Assembly (NCBI RefSeq): GCF_024508295.1 | Contig: NZ_CP101990.1 | Location: forward strand, 2,666,001-2,730,000 | Direction: 5' to 3' | From: Aeromicrobium duanguangcaii | Lineage (GTDB): Bacteria; Actinomycetota; Actinomycetes; Propionibacteriales; Nocardioidaceae | Length of the DNA: 64,000 bases | In this document: positions 1 to 8,660 of the stretch, piece by piece | Position numbering within the stretch: position 1 is the stretch's first letter | How the letters are laid out: each line of letters begins with the position of its first letter | Made by a program: the position numbers and the translations under genes | The notes under the pieces: generated by a model | Database searches by the model: none | Told to the model about the DNA's origin: nothing | Seen by the model: the letters and a program-made list of their open reading frames with translations, nothing else

Positions 1-431
1 CGCAGCTCGTCGAGCAGGCCCGGCGCCACCCCACGCGTGTGCAGCGCGATGGCCAGTCCCTTGTCCTCGACGCGGATGCGCGAGGCGCCGTGCTCCTCGA
101 GCCACGCCGGCAGGCACTCGGCGAGGTCGGAGACCCCCTGCGGGCGGGTGGGCCGGCGGACCTGGCCCGTGGCCGCGTCCCAGCGCTCGGCGCCGTACTG
201 ACCGAAGACGACGAGATGCTCCAGACCGGGGCCCTCCTCGAACCGGCCCAGGCGACGGACCTGGTCGACCGGACGGCCGGTGATGATCACGATCGCACCC
301 AGCACGGGACCGAGACGACGCAGCGCGGCGAGCGATGTCGGATGGATGTACGCCGACTCCGGGTCCTCGACGATGGGAGCGAGGGTTCCGTCGAAGTCGA
401 GGGCCAGCAGCATCTGCCCCGGGTCGGTCAT
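1..431 (-). CDS. otsB: Trehalose-6-phosphate phosphatase, 3' end cut by window edge
   Basis: This enzyme dephosphorylates trehalose-6-phosphate to trehalose, the second step of the OtsA/OtsB pathway in the cytoplasm. The first 143 residues are visible. The HAD nucleophile motif DFDGTLAP is at residues 12-19 with D12 as nucleophile, a Thr-Gly-Arg-Pro segment (IITGRP) follows near residue 55, and the family segment FGQYGAERW near residue 84 is typical of OtsB. The ATG at 431 is preferred because GGAG and a CATAAT hexamer lie directly upstream. The C-terminal half lies beyond base 1. It is separated from otsA by two small genes on the same strand as itself, so the two pathway genes are transcribed divergently. 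Identification is secure; the full length cannot be judged. Confidence 0.93.
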   Translation of the reverse strand, partial: MTDPGQMLLALDFDGTLAPIVEDPESAYIHPTSLAALRRLGPVLGAIVIITGRPVDQVRRLGRFEEGPGLEHLVVFGQYGAERWDAATGQVRRPTRPQGVSDLAECLPAWLEEHGASRIRVEDKGLAIALHTRGVAPGLLDEL

Positions 432-437
432 GTCTCC

Positions 438-443
438 ATTATG
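438..443 (-). promoter_or_regulatory. Putative -10 (CATAAT) for otsB
   Basis: CATAAT ends 6 nt before the otsB ATG, and the spacer itself reads GGAGAC. It could therefore serve as a leaderless -10, or the GGAG could act as a ribosome binding site of a transcript starting further upstream. Confidence 0.4.
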
Positions 444-458
444 GCGCGGCACGAAAGC

Positions 459-1043
459 TCAGCGGGGGCTGGCCAGCACGACGGTGAGGGACGACGACGA
501 CATGTTCGCGGTGGCGGGCATGAGCCGGACGATGCCGAGGTCCTGGCCCAGCAGCGCGGCCTCGGCCTGTCGCCCGGCCGGGTAGTAGACGGTGTCCTGC
601 GGCACGCTGCCGCGCCAGTCCGAGACCGCCGCGACGCTCCAGCCCGCGACCCGCGCCTGGCCGGCGACTCGGGCGGCGAGGCCGCCGATGCCGATCTGGT
701 TGTACACGCCGACCCCGATCGAGCGGGTGGCCGTGGGCTCGACGGTCGGCTCGGTCGTGGGCTTCGGCTTGGGCTTGGGCTTCTTCGTGGCCTTCGCGGT
801 GGGCTCGGACTTCTCGGCCTTCGGCTTCTTGGTCGCCGGGGGCTCGGCGCCCGCGTCCTTCGCGGAGACCTCGGCGGAGGCCGCGGGGGCGTCGTCGCTG
901 CGGACGACGTTGATGATGGCCACGCCGCCGAGAGCACCCAGGACGAGCCAGACCGCCGGCAGGACGATCAGCGACCACGTGGGCCGGGGGCGGCCGACGT
1001 CACGGCGATCCTCGGGGCGCTCGGACTCGGGCTGCTGCTCCAC
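459..1043 (-). CDS. LytR C-terminal-domain protein, membrane anchored
   Basis: A 194-residue protein of unknown exact role. It has a short charged N-terminus, one membrane segment at about residues 22-46, then a low-complexity Ala/Lys/Pro linker (about 50-105, with KPKPKPKP), and a C-terminal domain (about 107-190) resembling the LytR_C family found at the tail of LytR-CpsA-Psr proteins. Topology predicts the C-terminal domain outside the cell. The start is a GTG one base after the stop of the DUF3263 gene, so the two are translationally coupled. A role at the cell wall is inferred from the family only. Confidence 0.8.
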   Translation of the reverse strand: MEQQPESERPEDRRDVGRPRPTWSLIVLPAVWLVLGALGGVAIINVVRSDDAPAASAEVSAKDAGAEPPATKKPKAEKSEPTAKATKKPKPKPKPTTEPTVEPTATRSIGVGVYNQIGIGGLAARVAGQARVAGWSVAAVSDWRGSVPQDTVYYPAGRQAEAALLGQDLGIVRLMPATANMSSSSLTVVLASPR

Positions 1044-1044
1044 C

Positions 1045-1335
1045 TCAGCGGTCGGAGCCGGTGCGGCGGGCCTGACGCTGACGCTGGCGCTGCGAGCGCA
1101 GGCGACGGAGCCGCTTCACGAGCAGGGGGTCGTGCGCGAGCGCCTCCTCGGAGTCGATCAGCGCGTTGAGGATCTGGTAGTAGCGCGTGGCGGTCATGTC
1201 GAACTTGTCGCGGATCGCCTGCTCCTTGGCGCCGGCGTACTTCCACCACAGGCGCTCGAGCTCGAGCATCTCGCGGTCGCGATCGGACAATGCGCCCTCG
1301 CGGACCACCGGGTCGTGACTCTCCACCGCTGCCAT
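1045..1335 (-). CDS. DUF3263 family small protein
   Basis: A 96-residue protein of the actinobacterial DUF3263 family. The core (about residues 15-75, with ERLWWKYAGAKEQAI and RYYQILNALID) looks like a helix-turn-helix-type fold, and the C-terminus is a basic Arg/Gln tail. This suggests nucleic-acid binding, but no function is established here. It is first in a two-gene unit with the LytR_C protein and divergent from otsA; the 110-bp gap holds back-to-back promoters. The ATG at 1335 fits a TACCAT hexamer 6 nt upstream. Confidence 0.8.
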   Translation of the reverse strand: MAAVESHDPVVREGALSDRDREMLELERLWWKYAGAKEQAIRDKFDMTATRYYQILNALIDSEEALAHDPLLVKRLRRLRSQRQRQRQARRTGSDR

Positions 1336-1341
1336 GGCTCG

Positions 1342-1347
1342 ATGGTA
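1342..1347 (-). promoter_or_regulatory. Putative leaderless -10 (TACCAT) for DUF3263 gene
   Basis: TACCAT is separated by 6 nt from the ATG at 1335, the spacing expected if the [16 protein letters not shown] at the start codon. Confidence 0.55.
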
Positions 1348-1433
1348 CCGGCGGAATCACACGCTTGTCATTCGTGTCGGCGAATCGGCGCCCGGGCGCT
1401 CGTCACTCCCACGCGCGTGGACCCATTCTCATC

Positions 1434-1439
1434 TAGGGT
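1434..1439 (+). promoter_or_regulatory. Putative leaderless -10 (TAGGGT) for otsA
   Basis: TAGGGT followed by exactly 6 nt and ATG at 1446. No Shine-Dalgarno is visible. The same hexamer and spacing recur before several other genes in the window. Confidence 0.6.
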
Positions 1440-1445
1440 GGGCCC

Positions 1446-2864
1446 ATGGCGCCCGAGCAGACCGACTTCCTCGTGATCGCCAACCGCCTCCCCGTGGACC
1501 GCCTCGTCGGTCCCGACGGCGAGGTGGCGTGGCGCAAGTCCCCCGGCGGTCTCGTGACCGCCCTCGAACCCGTGATGAAGGTCAAGGGCGGCGCCTGGAT
1601 CGGCTGGCACGGCGCGTCCGACGAGGACCTGCCCGAGTTCGTGCACGACGGACTGCGCCTCGTGCCGGTCCCGCTGTCCGAGCAGGAGGTCGAGGAGTAC
1701 TACGAGGGCTTCTCGAACGGCACCCTGTGGCCGCTCTACCACGACGTCGTCGTCACCCCGGAGTATCACCGCGAGTGGTGGGACTCCTACGTCACCGTCA
1801 ACCGCCGTTTCGCCGAGAAGGCCGCCTCGCTGGCCGCCCCCGGCGCGATCGTGTGGGTCCAGGACTACCAGCTCCAGCTCGTGCCCCAGATGCTGCGCGA
1901 GCTGCGACCCGACCTGCTGATCGGGTTCTTCCTGCACATCCCCTTCCCGCCGACCGAGCTGTTCCAGCAGCTGCCGTGGCGCCGCCAGATCCTCGAGGGC
2001 CTGCTCGGCGCCGACCTGGTCGGGTTCCAGATGCCCGGCGGCGCCCAGAACTTCGCCCGGCTGGTCCGCCAGCGCGTGGGTCACCGCACCGTCAAGGACA
2101 CCGTCTTCCTGCCTGACGGCCGCAAGGTCATCGCCAAGGCCTACCCCATCTCGATCGACGCGCGCGGGTTCGAGCAGCTCTCGCGCACCCCCGAGGTCAT
2201 CGCCCGGGCCCAGGAGATTCGCGACAGCCTCGGCAACCCGCGGCACGTCCTGATCGGCATCGACCGGCTCGACTACACGAAGGGCCTGCCCCAGCGGCTG
2301 CGTGCGTTCGGCGAGCTCGTCAGCGACGGCGTGATCGACGTCGACGATGCCGTGTTCGTCCAGGTCGCGACCCCCTCGCGCGAGCGGGTCCACCAGTACC
2401 GCGTCCTGCGCGACGACATCAACCGTCTCGTCGGGCGGATCAACGGCGACATGGGGCGCATCGGCCAGCAGCCGATCCAGTACCTGCACGCGTCGTTCCC
2501 GCGCGAGGAGATGGCGGCGATGTACCGCGCCGCCGACGTCATGGTCGTCACCCCGCTGCGCGACGGCATGAACCTCGTGGCGAAGGAGTACCTCGCCACC
2601 CGCTGGGACGACCGCGGCGCCCTGGTCCTGAGCGAGTTCGCCGGTGCGGCCGGTGAGCTCAAGCAGGCCTTCATGGTGAACCCGCACGACATCAATGGGA
2701 TGAAGCAGGCCCTGCTCGACGCGATGCGAGCCAGCCCCGTCGAGCTGCGCAAGCGGATGCGCGCCCTGCGCAAGCAGGTCATGGAGAACGACATCGAGCG
2801 CTGGGCCAAGACCTTCCTCGATGAGCTCGCGGCGGTCCGCGACCCGGCACCCTCGGACGGGTGA
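1446..2864 (+). CDS. otsA: Alpha,alpha-trehalose-phosphate synthase
   Basis: Joins a nucleotide-activated glucose to glucose-6-phosphate to give trehalose-6-phosphate. At 472 residues it is the normal size for the retaining GT20 family. Recognisable blocks in order are NRLPV (about 14-18), the GGLV loop, WVQDYQLQLVP (about 138), GFFLHIPFPP, the nucleotide-sugar site segment IDRLDYTKGLPQR (about 276), RDGMNLVAKEYLA and LSEFAGAAGEL. It is the first gene of a run in which the next two reading frames overlap it and each other, so otsA, the GPH transporter and the PLP lyase are probably one operon. Start chosen at the ATG placed 6 nt after a -10 hexamer. Confidence 0.96.
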   Translation: MAPEQTDFLVIANRLPVDRLVGPDGEVAWRKSPGGLVTALEPVMKVKGGAWIGWHGASDEDLPEFVHDGLRLVPVPLSEQEVEEYYEGFSNGTLWPLYHDVVVTPEYHREWWDSYVTVNRRFAEKAASLAAPGAIVWVQDYQLQLVPQMLRELRPDLLIGFFLHIPFPPTELFQQLPWRRQILEGLLGADLVGFQMPGGAQNFARLVRQRVGHRTVKDTVFLPDGRKVIAKAYPISIDARGFEQLSRTPEVIARAQEIRDSLGNPRHVLIGIDRLDYTKGLPQRLRAFGELVSDGVIDVDDAVFVQVATPSRERVHQYRVLRDDINRLVGRINGDMGRIGQQPIQYLHASFPREEMAAMYRAADVMVVTPLRDGMNLVAKEYLATRWDDRGALVLSEFAGAAGELKQAFMVNPHDINGMKQALLDAMRASPVELRKRMRALRKQVMENDIERWAKTFLDELAAVRDPAPSDG

Positions 2865-4174
2865 CGACGCAGCTCCCGGCGCGGGTCCGGCGCGGCTATG
2901 CCCTCGGCAGCGTCGCGACGGGCACGTTCGGCACCGTGCCGGGCCTGCTGCTCCTGCCGTACCTGACCGACACGGTCGGCGTCGGCGCGGCCCTGGCCGG
3001 AGTGCTGGTCTTCGCGCCCAAGGCGTGGGACGTCGTGCTCAACCCGATCGCGGGCCGGATCAGCGACCGCTCACGACATCCCGGCGGACGCCGCCGGCCC
3101 TTCCTCGTGCGTGCCGGCCTGACGCTGGCCGTGCTGTTCGCCGTCATGTTCGCCGGGCCCACCGAGCCGCAGGCCCTCGGCGCCGCCTGGGTGGCGCTGG
3201 CCTTCCTCGGCTGCGCGAGCGCCTACGCCTTCTTCCAGGTGCCGTACGTCGCGATGCCGGCCGAGCTGACCCTGGACTACACCGAGCGGACGCGGCTGAT
3301 GACGTGGCGCGTCGTCGTCCTGGCGCTGGCGATCCTGGTCTCGGGCGCCACGGCGCCGATCGTCGCCGACGAGCTCGGCCACGGCGCGATGGGCGTGTAC
3401 GTCGGCGTCGTCATCGCGATCGGCGTGCTGGGCTCGTGGTGGGGCACCCGCGGTGCCCCCGACCACCCCGGTGAGACCGCGACCGGCACGCTCACCGACC
3501 AGCTGCGGCTCGTCGGCGCCAACCCGGACTTCCGCGCCGTGCTGCTGACGTTCGTCCTGCAGGCCGCGGCCATCGGCACCGTGCTGGCCGGCGTCGCCTA
3601 CGTCTCCGACCACCTGCTCGACAGCGCGGCGGCGAACACGCTGCTCTTCGTCGCGTTCGTCGGTCCGGCCCTGCTCGTCACCCCGCTGTGGGAGCGGTAC
3701 GCCGCGACCCGCGGCAAGCGCTCGGGCTACGTCGTCGCCACCGGCTTCCTGATCGCCGGCATGCTCGCTCTCCTCAGCGCCCACGCCGGCTGGCTCGCCG
3801 TCACGTACGTCGCCGCGGCCCTCGTCGGCATCGGGTACGCCGGCGCCCAGGTCTTCCCGATGGCGATGCTGCCCGACGTGGCCGCCGACGACGCGCGGCG
3901 CAGCGGCGCGAATCGGGTCGGCGTGTTCACGGGCGTGTGGACCGCCGGTGAGACCCTGGGCCTGGCGCTCGGGCCGGGCATCCTCGCCCTGGCGCTGACG
4001 GCGGGGGGTTACGTCTCCTCGACCGGCGACGAGACCGTCACCCAGCCCGACAGCGCACGCCTGGCGATCGCGGTGGGGTTCTCCCTCGTCCCCGCGGCAC
4101 TGACCGTGCTGAGCCTGGTGCTGCTGCGGGGATACCGCCTCGACGACCGCCTCAGGAGTGCCGATGTCGCCTGA
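2861..4174 (+). CDS. GPH-type sugar/cation symporter (MFS)
   Basis: A 437-residue permease with about 12 membrane segments. The N-terminal half contains the glycoside-pentoside-hexuronide signature SDRSRHPGGRRRPF (about 68-81) between segments 2 and 3, and a helix resembling MelB segment 4 with FFQVPYVAMPAELT. Substrate is unknown. The GTG start overlaps the otsA stop by 4 bp (GTGA), which indicates coupled translation with trehalose synthesis. A second GPH-type protein is encoded at 35447-36799 and shares the same N-terminal pattern (VPGLLLL, FLTD). Sugar uptake is possible, but actinobacterial members also move lipids and drugs. Confidence 0.82.
   Translation: MTTQLPARVRRGYALGSVATGTFGTVPGLLLLPYLTDTVGVGAALAGVLVFAPKAWDVVLNPIAGRISDRSRHPGGRRRPFLVRAGLTLAVLFAVMFAGPTEPQALGAAWVALAFLGCASAYAFFQVPYVAMPAELTLDYTERTRLMTWRVVVLALAILVSGATAPIVADELGHGAMGVYVGVVIAIGVLGSWWGTRGAPDHPGETATGTLTDQLRLVGANPDFRAVLLTFVLQAAAIGTVLAGVAYVSDHLLDSAAANTLLFVAFVGPALLVTPLWERYAATRGKRSGYVVATGFLIAGMLALLSAHAGWLAVTYVAAALVGIGYAGAQVFPMAMLPDVAADDARRSGANRVGVFTGVWTAGETLGLALGPGILALALTAGGYVSSTGDETVTQPDSARLAIAVGFSLVPAALTVLSLVLLRGYRLDDRLRSADVA
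4154..4158 (+). promoter_or_regulatory. Shine-Dalgarno AGGAG setting the start of the PLP lyase
   Basis: AGGAG lies 5 nt before ATG 4164, inside the end of the transporter gene. It favours this ATG over the in-frame GTG at 4158. Confidence 0.6.
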
Positions 4175-5573
4175 CCAGATCCTCGCCGAGCTGGCCGAGC
4201 GGCGCCGACAGGACCTGCCCACGCACGGCGGCCGGACCCTGGCCTACGTGTACGACTCGGGCCTCGCCGCTGCCGACGAGGTCGGCCGTCAGGCACTGAT
4301 CATGTACGCGTCGGCGAACGGGCTGGACCCCACGGCCTTCCCCAGCCTGCTGTCGATGGAGGCGGACCTCGTGGCGTTCGCGCGCCGGCACCTGCACGCC
4401 GGGGACGAGGTCGTCGGCACCGTCACCTCCGGCGGGACGGAGTCGATCCTGCTGGCGGTCCAGACCGCCCGTGACGCGGCCGGGGTCGAGCGACCCGCGA
4501 TGGTCGTGCCCAGCACGATCCATGCGGCGTTCGCCAAGGCGGCGCACTACTTCGGTGTCGAGCTCGTCGCCGTGCCCGTCGGCGCCGAGCACCGCGCCGA
4601 CGTCCCCGCGATGACCGAGGCCATCGACACCCTCGGCGACCGCGTCGTCCTGGTGGCGGCGTCGACACCGTCCTACGCCCACGGCGTGATCGACCCGATC
4701 GAGGAGCTCGCCGCGGTCACCCGCGCGCGCGGACTGCGGCTGCACGTCGACGCCTGCATCGGCGGCTGGATCCTGCCCTGGACCCCGGACGCCGCCCCGT
4801 GGGACTTCGCGGTCCCCGGGGTCACGAGCCTCTCGGTCGACCTGCACAAGTACGCGTACACACCCAAGGGCGTGTCCCTGCTGCTGCACGCCGACGCCGG
4901 CCTGCGCCGGCCCCAGTTCTTCGCGTACGCCGACTGGCCCGGCTACACGATGCTCAACTCCACGATGCAGTCCACCAAGTCCGGCGGCCCCCTCGCCGCC
5001 GCGTGGGCGGTCGTCAATCTGATCGGCTCCGACGGGTACCGCGGGCTGGTCGAGCACACCCTCGCCGGCACGCGCGCGCTGGCCGACGGGATCGAGGCCA
5101 TCGACCACCTGCACCTGGTCGAGCGGCCGGACACCTCCCTGGTCGCGGTCGGCACCGACGACGCCGTCGACGTCTTCACGATCAGCGACCTCATGCTCGA
5201 CCGTGGCTGGTTCGTCCAACCCCAGATGCGCTTCGGCGACGAGCCGGCGAACCTGCACCTCACGATCTCGGCGGCCACCGCGGACTCCGTGCCGGAGTTC
5301 CTCACGGCCCTGCGCGAGGCCGTCGACGAGGCGGCCCTGGCCGGGCCCGTCCGGATCGACCCCGCCCTGGCGGAGGCCGCGGCGACCCTCGATCCCGACA
5401 CCCCCGACGACGAGGCGTTCGACGGGCTCCTCGCCCTCGCCGGGCTCGCCGGCGGCGACGGTCAGGTCGCCGTCCCGGACCGCCTGGGACCGGTCAACGC
5501 GCTGGTCGACGTCGCTCCCCCGCGGGTGCGCGAGGCGCTCATGGTCGCCTTCCTGGACCGTCTCACGCGCTGA
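4164..5573 (+). CDS. Sphingosine-1-phosphate-lyase-like PLP decarboxylase/lyase
   Basis: A 469-residue fold-type I PLP enzyme of the group II decarboxylase superfamily. The PLP-binding lysine is K229 in SVDLHKYAYTPKG. The preceding HVDACIGG carries the Asp that pairs with the pyridine nitrogen, and VTSGGTESILLA binds the phosphate. The HKYAYTPKG block and the overall layout fit the S1P-lyase (Dpl1-like) branch better than glutamate or aromatic amino-acid decarboxylases. There is no N-terminal membrane anchor, as is usual for bacterial members. It overlaps the transporter gene by 11 bp and so sits in the otsA operon. The substrate (a phosphorylated long-chain base or another amine/amino acid) cannot be read from sequence. 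Confidence 0.8.
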   Translation: MSPDQILAELAERRRQDLPTHGGRTLAYVYDSGLAAADEVGRQALIMYASANGLDPTAFPSLLSMEADLVAFARRHLHAGDEVVGTVTSGGTESILLAVQTARDAAGVERPAMVVPSTIHAAFAKAAHYFGVELVAVPVGAEHRADVPAMTEAIDTLGDRVVLVAASTPSYAHGVIDPIEELAAVTRARGLRLHVDACIGGWILPWTPDAAPWDFAVPGVTSLSVDLHKYAYTPKGVSLLLHADAGLRRPQFFAYADWPGYTMLNSTMQSTKSGGPLAAAWAVVNLIGSDGYRGLVEHTLAGTRALADGIEAIDHLHLVERPDTSLVAVGTDDAVDVFTISDLMLDRGWFVQPQMRFGDEPANLHLTISAATADSVPEFLTALREAVDEAALAGPVRIDPALAEAAATLDPDTPDDEAFDGLLALAGLAGGDGQVAVPDRLGPVNALVDVAPPRVREALMVAFLDRLTR

Positions 5574-5595
5574 GCCGCCGGGACACCGCCATGAC

Positions 5596-5601
5596 TAGGG
5601 T
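5596..5601 (+). promoter_or_regulatory. Putative leaderless -10 (TAGGGT) for GNAT gene
   Basis: TAGGGT then 6 nt then GTG at 5608, in the 34-bp gap after the PLP lyase gene. This suggests the acetyltransferase is transcribed separately. Confidence 0.58.
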
Positions 5602-5607
5602 GACCGC

Positions 5608-6195
5608 GTGACCGAACCGTGGAGGACCCCCGCGACCCTGACCGGAGCGCTCGTGCGGCTCGAGGCCCTGACGGTCGACCACGCGGAGGGTCTCGCCGCC
5701 GCGGGCGACGACGACGCCGTCTTCGAGCACCTGCGCGGTTGGGACCCGATGGACGAGGACGTCGCCGCCCAGCGGATCGAGCGGACCCTCGCGAATCCCG
5801 CGCTCGTGCCGTGGGCGCAGGTCGACCTGCGCACGGGCGAGGTCGCCGGGATGACCTGCTTCTACGACGTCGACCCCGAGCTGAGGACCGTCGCGATCGG
5901 GCACACCTGGATCGGGCGGCGCTTCTGGCGCAGCGGGCTGAACACCGAGGCGAAGCTGCTGCTGCTGACGCGCGCCTTCGACGAGTTCGGCTGCGTGCGG
6001 GTCGTGTGGCACACCGACATCCGCAACCAGCGCTCGCAGGACGCGATCGCCCGGCTCGGTGCCCAGCGCGAGGGCGTCCTGCGCAAGCACAAGCTGCGCG
6101 ACGACGGCTCGTGGCGTGACACCGTGACGTTCTCGATGCTCGACGAGGAGTGGCCGCCGGTCCGGAAGCGACTCCTGGCCGCGCTCGAGCGCTGA
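5608..6195 (+). CDS. GNAT N-acetyltransferase (RimJ/RimL type)
   Basis: A 195-residue acetyl-CoA-dependent acetyltransferase. The central strand and acetyl-CoA loop HTWIGRRFWRSGLNTEAKL (about 96-114), followed by HTDIRNQRSQDAIARLG and GVLRKH, matches the Acetyltransf_3 (RimJ/RimL-like) group, which acetylates protein N-termini, antibiotics or small amines. Specificity cannot be assigned. The GTG start lies 6 nt after a TAGGGT hexamer. It is convergent with the following MFS gene with one base between stops, so there is no room for an intergenic terminator. Confidence 0.82.
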   Translation: MTEPWRTPATLTGALVRLEALTVDHAEGLAAAGDDDAVFEHLRGWDPMDEDVAAQRIERTLANPALVPWAQVDLRTGEVAGMTCFYDVDPELRTVAIGHTWIGRRFWRSGLNTEAKLLLLTRAFDEFGCVRVVWHTDIRNQRSQDAIARLGAQREGVLRKHKLRDDGSWRDTVTFSMLDEEWPPVRKRLLAALER

Positions 6196-6196
6196 G

Positions 6197-7450
6197 TCAG
6201 GCCGAGGCGAGCTTGGCGTTGCGCAGGATCTTCTGCGTGGCCACGGAGAGCAGGAAGGCCGCCGCCATCGCCGAGATCGTGACGGTGAAGGCGGGGGTCG
6301 GGCCGCCGGCCCCGAAGGCGCCGTCGGCGGCGCGACCGGCGATCGACGCGCCCGTCGCGTAGCCCAGCCCCGTGGCGCCGGCCATGAAGGTCATGGCGGT
6401 GCCGATGCGCGCCGGCGGGACGATGAGGCCGGCCAGCGCGAAGGAGCTGATCAAGTACGGCGCCACGGCGAAGCCCATCACCGCGATGACCGCGACCAGC
6501 TGCGGGATGGTGTGCACGAACAGCAGCGGCAGCGCCAGCACGACCATCGCTCCGGACGCCCACAGCATGCGGGTCGCGTAGAGGATGCTGGCGGGCAGCG
6601 CGGCCAGCGACAACGCCGCCATCACGCTGCCGATGCCCAGGACGGCGTGGATCAGGCCGGCGACGTCGGGGTGACCCTGATCGGTGGCCAGCACCGTCGT
6701 GCCCGACTGGATGCTGCCGAAGAGCATGCCCATGAGGAAGACGGCGGCGGCCAGCGCCACGAAGGCCTTGGTCCACAGCGTCACGCCGTGGGTCGGCGCG
6801 TGCTCGCTGCCACGCGGCACGAGCGCGGCCGTCCGGTGCATGGCGAACGACGTGCCGAAGACCAGCAAGAGCACCGCGGCCGCGAGCAGGGCGCCCTCGG
6901 CCCCCATGAGGACACCGAGGATGCCGACCAGCGCCGGACCGAGGACGAACGAGGCCTCGTCACCCGCGCCCTCGTAGGAGAACGCCAGGTCGACGAAGCG
7001 GTCGACCTCGTCCTTGCGGATGCGGCCCTCGTTGACGCGCAGGGCCAGCACGGGGCGCCAGCGCACGCGGGCCAGCGGGCCGACCTGCGGCATGGCCAGT
7101 CCGGTGAGGGCGGCCACGACGATGAGGACGACCGAGGAGACCCCTTGGTTGGCGAAGAACACGATCGAGACCAGACCGAGGGACCCGAAGATCGACTGGA
7201 CCAGGACGACCGGTCGCTGCCCGATGCGGTCGGCGAGCGCGCCGAAGAACGGGGAGCCGGCGGCGTTGGCGACCGCGAGGGCGCCGGCGGTGGCGCCGGC
7301 GATGCCGTAGCGCCCCGTCGCTTGGGCGACCAGCAGCAGCACGCCCATCTGGCTCATCGCCAGCGGGATGCGGCCGAGGAACGCCACGGTCACGAACGAG
7401 AGTCCAGCTGCGCCCCAGAGACGGCGGTAGTCAGCGATCGCGGAAGACAC
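6197..7450 (-). CDS. MFS transporter
   Basis: A 417-residue major facilitator with about 12 membrane segments. The loop 2-3 signature is GALADRIGQRPVV (about 76-88), which is motif A of the drug/metabolite exporters, and a matching short basic loop follows segment 8. No substrate can be named. The start is a GTG with TAGCAT 9 nt upstream. It is divergent from the next MFS gene, with 64 bp between them. Confidence 0.8.
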   Translation of the reverse strand: MSSAIADYRRLWGAAGLSFVTVAFLGRIPLAMSQMGVLLLVAQATGRYGIAGATAGALAVANAAGSPFFGALADRIGQRPVVLVQSIFGSLGLVSIVFFANQGVSSVVLIVVAALTGLAMPQVGPLARVRWRPVLALRVNEGRIRKDEVDRFVDLAFSYEGAGDEASFVLGPALVGILGVLMGAEGALLAAAVLLLVFGTSFAMHRTAALVPRGSEHAPTHGVTLWTKAFVALAAAVFLMGMLFGSIQSGTTVLATDQGHPDVAGLIHAVLGIGSVMAALSLAALPASILYATRMLWASGAMVVLALPLLFVHTIPQLVAVIAVMGFAVAPYLISSFALAGLIVPPARIGTAMTFMAGATGLGYATGASIAGRAADGAFGAGGPTPAFTVTISAMAAAFLLSVATQKILRNAKLASA

Positions 7451-7459
7451 AACCAGCCC

Positions 7460-7465
7460 ATGCTA
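7460..7465 (-). promoter_or_regulatory. Putative -10 (TAGCAT) for the MFS gene at 6197-7450
   Basis: TAGCAT lies 9 nt before the GTG at 7450. That predicts a 5' leader of only a couple of bases. Confidence 0.45.
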
Positions 7466-7502
7466 CCGGGCCCGCCCCACCTGCACCGCACGACGTGACT
7501 CC

Positions 7503-7508
7503 TAGACT
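7503..7508 (+). promoter_or_regulatory. Putative leaderless -10 (TAGACT) for MFS gene
   Basis: TAGACT then 6 nt then GTG at 7515. It faces away from TAGCAT at 7460-7465, making a short divergent promoter region. Confidence 0.55.
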
Positions 7509-7514
7509 CGGCCC

Positions 7515-8660
7515 GTGGTGGAACCGACGCTGACCCGCGCCCGCGTGGCCACGTCCGCGCTGCTGTTCACCAACGGTTTCGTGCTGGGCGCCTGGATCGT
7601 CCACATCCCCGCGATCATGGACCGCACCGACATCTCGGCGGCCACGCTCGGGACGCTGCTGCTGTGGATGGGCGTCTGCGCGTGGATCGCGATGCAGGCG
7701 GCCGGCTTCTTCGTCGACCGGACCGGCAGCGCCCGCGCCGTGGTGGTCTCGCTGCTGGTGATGTGCCTGGCCATCACCCTGCCCAGCCTGGCGACGAACG
7801 TGTGGACCCTCGCGGCCGGACTCGGCATCCTGGGCGCCGCGAACGGCATCGTCGACGTCTCCCAGAACGCGCAGGCGGTCACCGTCGAGCGTGCCTTCGG
7901 CCGGCCGATCATGTCGTCGTTCCACGCGTACTTCTCGGCCGGCGGACTGGCCGCGTCGGTCCTCGGCGGCGGGATGCTGGCGCTCGGCTGGCCCGTCCCG
8001 CTGGACTTCCTGGTCTTCGCGGTCATCGGCCTGGCCCTGGTGGCCGCCGTGCGACCCCACCTGCTCGACCACGACGTGCGCGACCGGGAGGACCGACCCG
8101 GCCGCCCCCCGTGGACCCTGCAGATCGTGCTGCTCGGAGCGCTGGCCTTCGCCCTCATGCTCGCCGAGGGCGTGGCGTACGACTGGAGCACCGTCCACCT
8201 GCGCGACGAGCTCGGCACCTCCGAGGCCCTCGCCGCCGTCGCCTACGGCGCGTTCAGCCTGACCATGTTCATCTCGCGGCTGGTCGTGGACCGGATCGTG
8301 GCGGTGACGGGCGCCGGGACGTTCGTCCGGTGGGCCTCGCTCCTGGGCGCGTGCGGCCTCGCCATCGCGATCGTCGCCCCCGTTCCCGCGATCGCCATCG
8401 CCGGCTGGGCCGTCGTCGGCATCGGCCTGGCCGGCTGCGTCCCCCAGTTCTTCTCGGCCGCAGGCAACGTCGATCCGCGTCACGGCGCCGCGATCATCGC
8501 CCGCGTCACGGGCATGGGCTACGTCGCACTGCTGAGCGGCCCCTCGGTCATCGGCCTGCTGACGCACTGGGTCCCGCTGACGACCGCCTTCCTGGTCCCC
8601 CTCGCGCTGTGTCTCGTGGCCAGTGCCCTCGCCCCTCGAGCCCTCGGGAGTCACCGATGA
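7515..8660 (+). CDS. MFS transporter, YbjJ/sugar-permease-like
   Basis: A 381-residue, 12-segment major facilitator. The opening [17 protein letters not shown] and the segment [17 protein letters not shown] (about 213-229) resemble the YbjJ/fucose-permease-like branch. The usual motif A is weak ([10 protein letters not shown]). The substrate is unknown. The gene overlaps ung by 4 bp (ATGA), so ung expression is likely tied to this promoter. Confidence 0.78.
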   Translation: MVEPTLTRARVATSALLFTNGFVLGAWIVHIPAIMDRTDISAATLGTLLLWMGVCAWIAMQAAGFFVDRTGSARAVVVSLLVMCLAITLPSLATNVWTLAAGLGILGAANGIVDVSQNAQAVTVERAFGRPIMSSFHAYFSAGGLAASVLGGGMLALGWPVPLDFLVFAVIGLALVAAVRPHLLDHDVRDREDRPGRPPWTLQIVLLGALAFALMLAEGVAYDWSTVHLRDELGTSEALAAVAYGAFSLTMFISRLVVDRIVAVTGAGTFVRWASLLGACGLAIAIVAPVPAIAIAGWAVVGIGLAGCVPQFFSAAGNVDPRHGAAIIARVTGMGYVALLSGPSVIGLLTHWVPLTTAFLVPLALCLVASALAPRALGSHR

